A stretch of 14,966 nt of DNA, from assembly GCA_030263555.1 (NCBI GenBank), contig SZPE01000108.1, forward strand, positions 1 through 14,966. The letters run 5' to 3'. The notes below the pieces were generated by a model. That model was not told the origin of the DNA and ran no database searches. It was given only the letters and a program-made list of their open reading frames with translations. This document shows, in pieces, positions 13,893-14,966 of this stretch. Made by a program: the position numbers and the translations under genes. How positions within the stretch are numbered: the first letter of the stretch is position 1; each line of letters begins with the position of its first letter. The stretch comes from CFX2 sp014338005 (GTDB lineage Bacteria; Chloroflexota; Anaerolineae; Aggregatilineales; Phototrophicaceae).

Positions 13893-14819
13893 ATGGAACC
13901 TATCGAAGCGGCGATTTTACGAACCATATTGTATGCAGATGTATTTAATTTTCCCCTTACAGTTGCGGAAATCCACCACTTTTTTATTCATCACGAGCCG
14001 GTCAGCGAAGCCGAAATCCGCCGCACGCTGGCGACCTCCACCCGGCTTCAAAGCTGCCTGTACATCACCGACGAGTACATCGCCCGAGCCGGGCGCGAAG
14101 ACCTGATCGCGCTGCGGCGGATACGCTGCGCCGCCTCGCGGGAACTCTGGCCGCTGGCCGCAGCCTACGGTCGCTGGTTGGCGCGCCTGCCGTTCGTGCG
14201 AATGGTGGCGCTGACCGGGGCGCTGGCGATGCACAACGCCCGGCATCGCCGCGACGATCTCGATTACCTGCTGGTGACGCGGCCCGGTCGTGTCTGGCTG
14301 GCGCGCGCATTTTCGATCCTGCTGGTTCGGCTGGCGCGGCTGCAAGGCGTGGAAGTCTGCCCGAATTATGTGCTGGCGGAAACGCATTTAGAGCAGCAGC
14401 GCCGGGATATTTTTATCGCCCATGAAGTCGCCCAGATGGTGCCGCTCTACGGTCGCGCAGTTTACGAACGAATGCGCGAGCGCAACGCCTGGGTACTCGG
14501 CTGCCTGCCGAACGCCGGCGGCGTTTTTCACCACGAAAACGAACGGCCTATCGGGCGGTTCGGGGCCGGCTTCAAACGGCTGCTGGAAGCCCTGCTGGGC
14601 GGGCGGTTGGGCGATGCCCTGGAAAGATGGGAATCGCGCCGTAAACTGCGCCGCTTTTCGGCGGACATTCATCGCCTGCCCCATCATTCCGCCCGACTGG
14701 ACGACTCCCAGGTTAAAGGCCACTTCAACGATCACGGCCATTTCGTGCTGCGGCAGTACACCGAACGGCTGCGCGAGTACGGCCTTGAATCCCAAACCGC
14801 CGCCACCGCCGCCGACTGA
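13893..14819 (+). CDS. Winged-helix plus nucleotidyltransferase-like protein
   Basis: This 308-residue protein has an N-terminal helical part (about 4-60, ILRTILYADVFNFPLTVAEI) that looks like a winged helix. A pol-beta-superfamily nucleotidyltransferase-like core follows (about 100-200). The core motif is VALTGALAMHNA (105-116) followed by DDLDYLLVT (121-129), matching the usual GS-x(n)-D-x-D arrangement except that the Ser is Ala110. Downstream are CPNYVLAETHL and the HEVAQMVPLYG segment that recurs in this uncharacterised family. The substrate is unknown. Family members I recall sit near various metabolic and cell-envelope genes, which does not fix a role. The ribosome site is weak (GAGTAAAG). 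It may be cotranscribed with the preceding operon. Confidence 0.8.
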   Translation: MEPIEAAILRTILYADVFNFPLTVAEIHHFFIHHEPVSEAEIRRTLATSTRLQSCLYITDEYIARAGREDLIALRRIRCAASRELWPLAAAYGRWLARLPFVRMVALTGALAMHNARHRRDDLDYLLVTRPGRVWLARAFSILLVRLARLQGVEVCPNYVLAETHLEQQRRDIFIAHEVAQMVPLYGRAVYERMRERNAWVLGCLPNAGGVFHHENERPIGRFGAGFKRLLEALLGGRLGDALERWESRRKLRRFSADIHRLPHHSARLDDSQVKGHFNDHGHFVLRQYTERLREYGLESQTAATAAD

Positions 14820-14842
14820 CCACAATCCTTACTGCCGCAGAC

Positions 14843-14869
14843 AAAAAAGGGGCGGTTGTTAACCGCCCC
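14843..14869 (-). terminator. Hairpin with the polarity of a minus-strand terminator
   Basis: GGGGCGGTT (14849-14857) pairs perfectly with AACCGCCCC (14861-14869) around a three-base loop. The only homopolymer tail is AAAAAA at 14843-14848, which reads as TTTTTT after the stem on the minus strand. This suggests termination of a gene entering from the right; no such coding end is visible within the window. Confidence 0.6.
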
Positions 14870-14893
14870 CCTGGAGTTTGGCAGATTAAAGGA

Positions 14894-14922
14894 AGTCGTT
14901 GTGAGAAAACAGCGACTTTTTT
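14894..14922 (+). terminator. Rho-independent terminator, plus strand
   Basis: AGTCGTTGT (14894-14902) pairs with ACAGCGACT (14909-14917), nine pairs including one wobble, with a GAGAAA loop. A run of six T (14917-14922) follows. It would end transcripts from the nucleotidyltransferase-like gene and perhaps the whole operon. Confidence 0.75.
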
Positions 14923-14966
14923 GTTGCGGGGATGAGGAAAAGGAGGCAGAAGGTAGTTCAGGAACG

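Noticed and set aside
1..14966. CRISPR array, phage or defence island
   Set aside because: No regularly spaced direct repeats, nuclease, integrase or toxin-antitoxin pair was seen; most genes are housekeeping or envelope-related.

Overview
The window looks like a chromosomal segment of a GC-rich bacterium, most likely a Chloroflexota (Anaerolineae-like) lineage. The reasons are a lipoprotein with Ig-like, SH3b, Pro/Thr linker and CARDB parts, a long regulator with a receiver-like head and an extended Pro/Glu-rich linker, and a PPC-domain secreted protein. This placement rests on domain style and was not confirmed by any search. Every supported gene is on the + strand. No CRISPR array, insertion sequence, integrase or phage gene was seen.

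Left part (1-4484): the tail of an unidentified gene and its terminator are followed by a promoter and a secreted lipoprotein. Next comes a 971-residue protein that is the most unusual gene here. It has a degenerate receiver domain, about 600 residues of low-complexity linker with two families of repeated short motifs, a roadblock-like domain, and a C-terminal domain that resembles an IS200/IS605 (Y1, HUH) transposase in which both histidines and the catalytic tyrosine appear to be replaced. It seems to be transcribed as a leaderless mRNA.

Centre (4485-9955): housekeeping genes follow. These are DNA polymerase I with all three activities apparently intact, arginyl-tRNA synthetase, dCTP deaminase preceded by an 11-bp inverted repeat that brackets a putative -10 element, and tRNA-Val(UAC) with its own promoter and strong terminator.

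Right part (9956-14966): an orphan OmpR/PhoB-type response regulator is followed by a promoter and a tightly packed three-gene operon whose reading frames overlap: a class I SAM methyltransferase, a two-helix membrane protein, and a secreted PPC plus jelly-roll protein. A winged-helix/nucleotidyltransferase-like protein follows. Two hairpins of opposite polarity close the window, which suggests a convergent gene just to the right.

Several intergenic regions carry a similar -10 element (GCTAnAAT-like), some paired with TTGCC-type -35 boxes, so transcription units can be proposed with fair consistency. Longer gene-free stretches are few. The largest (104-294) holds a terminator and a promoter and nothing else recognisable.
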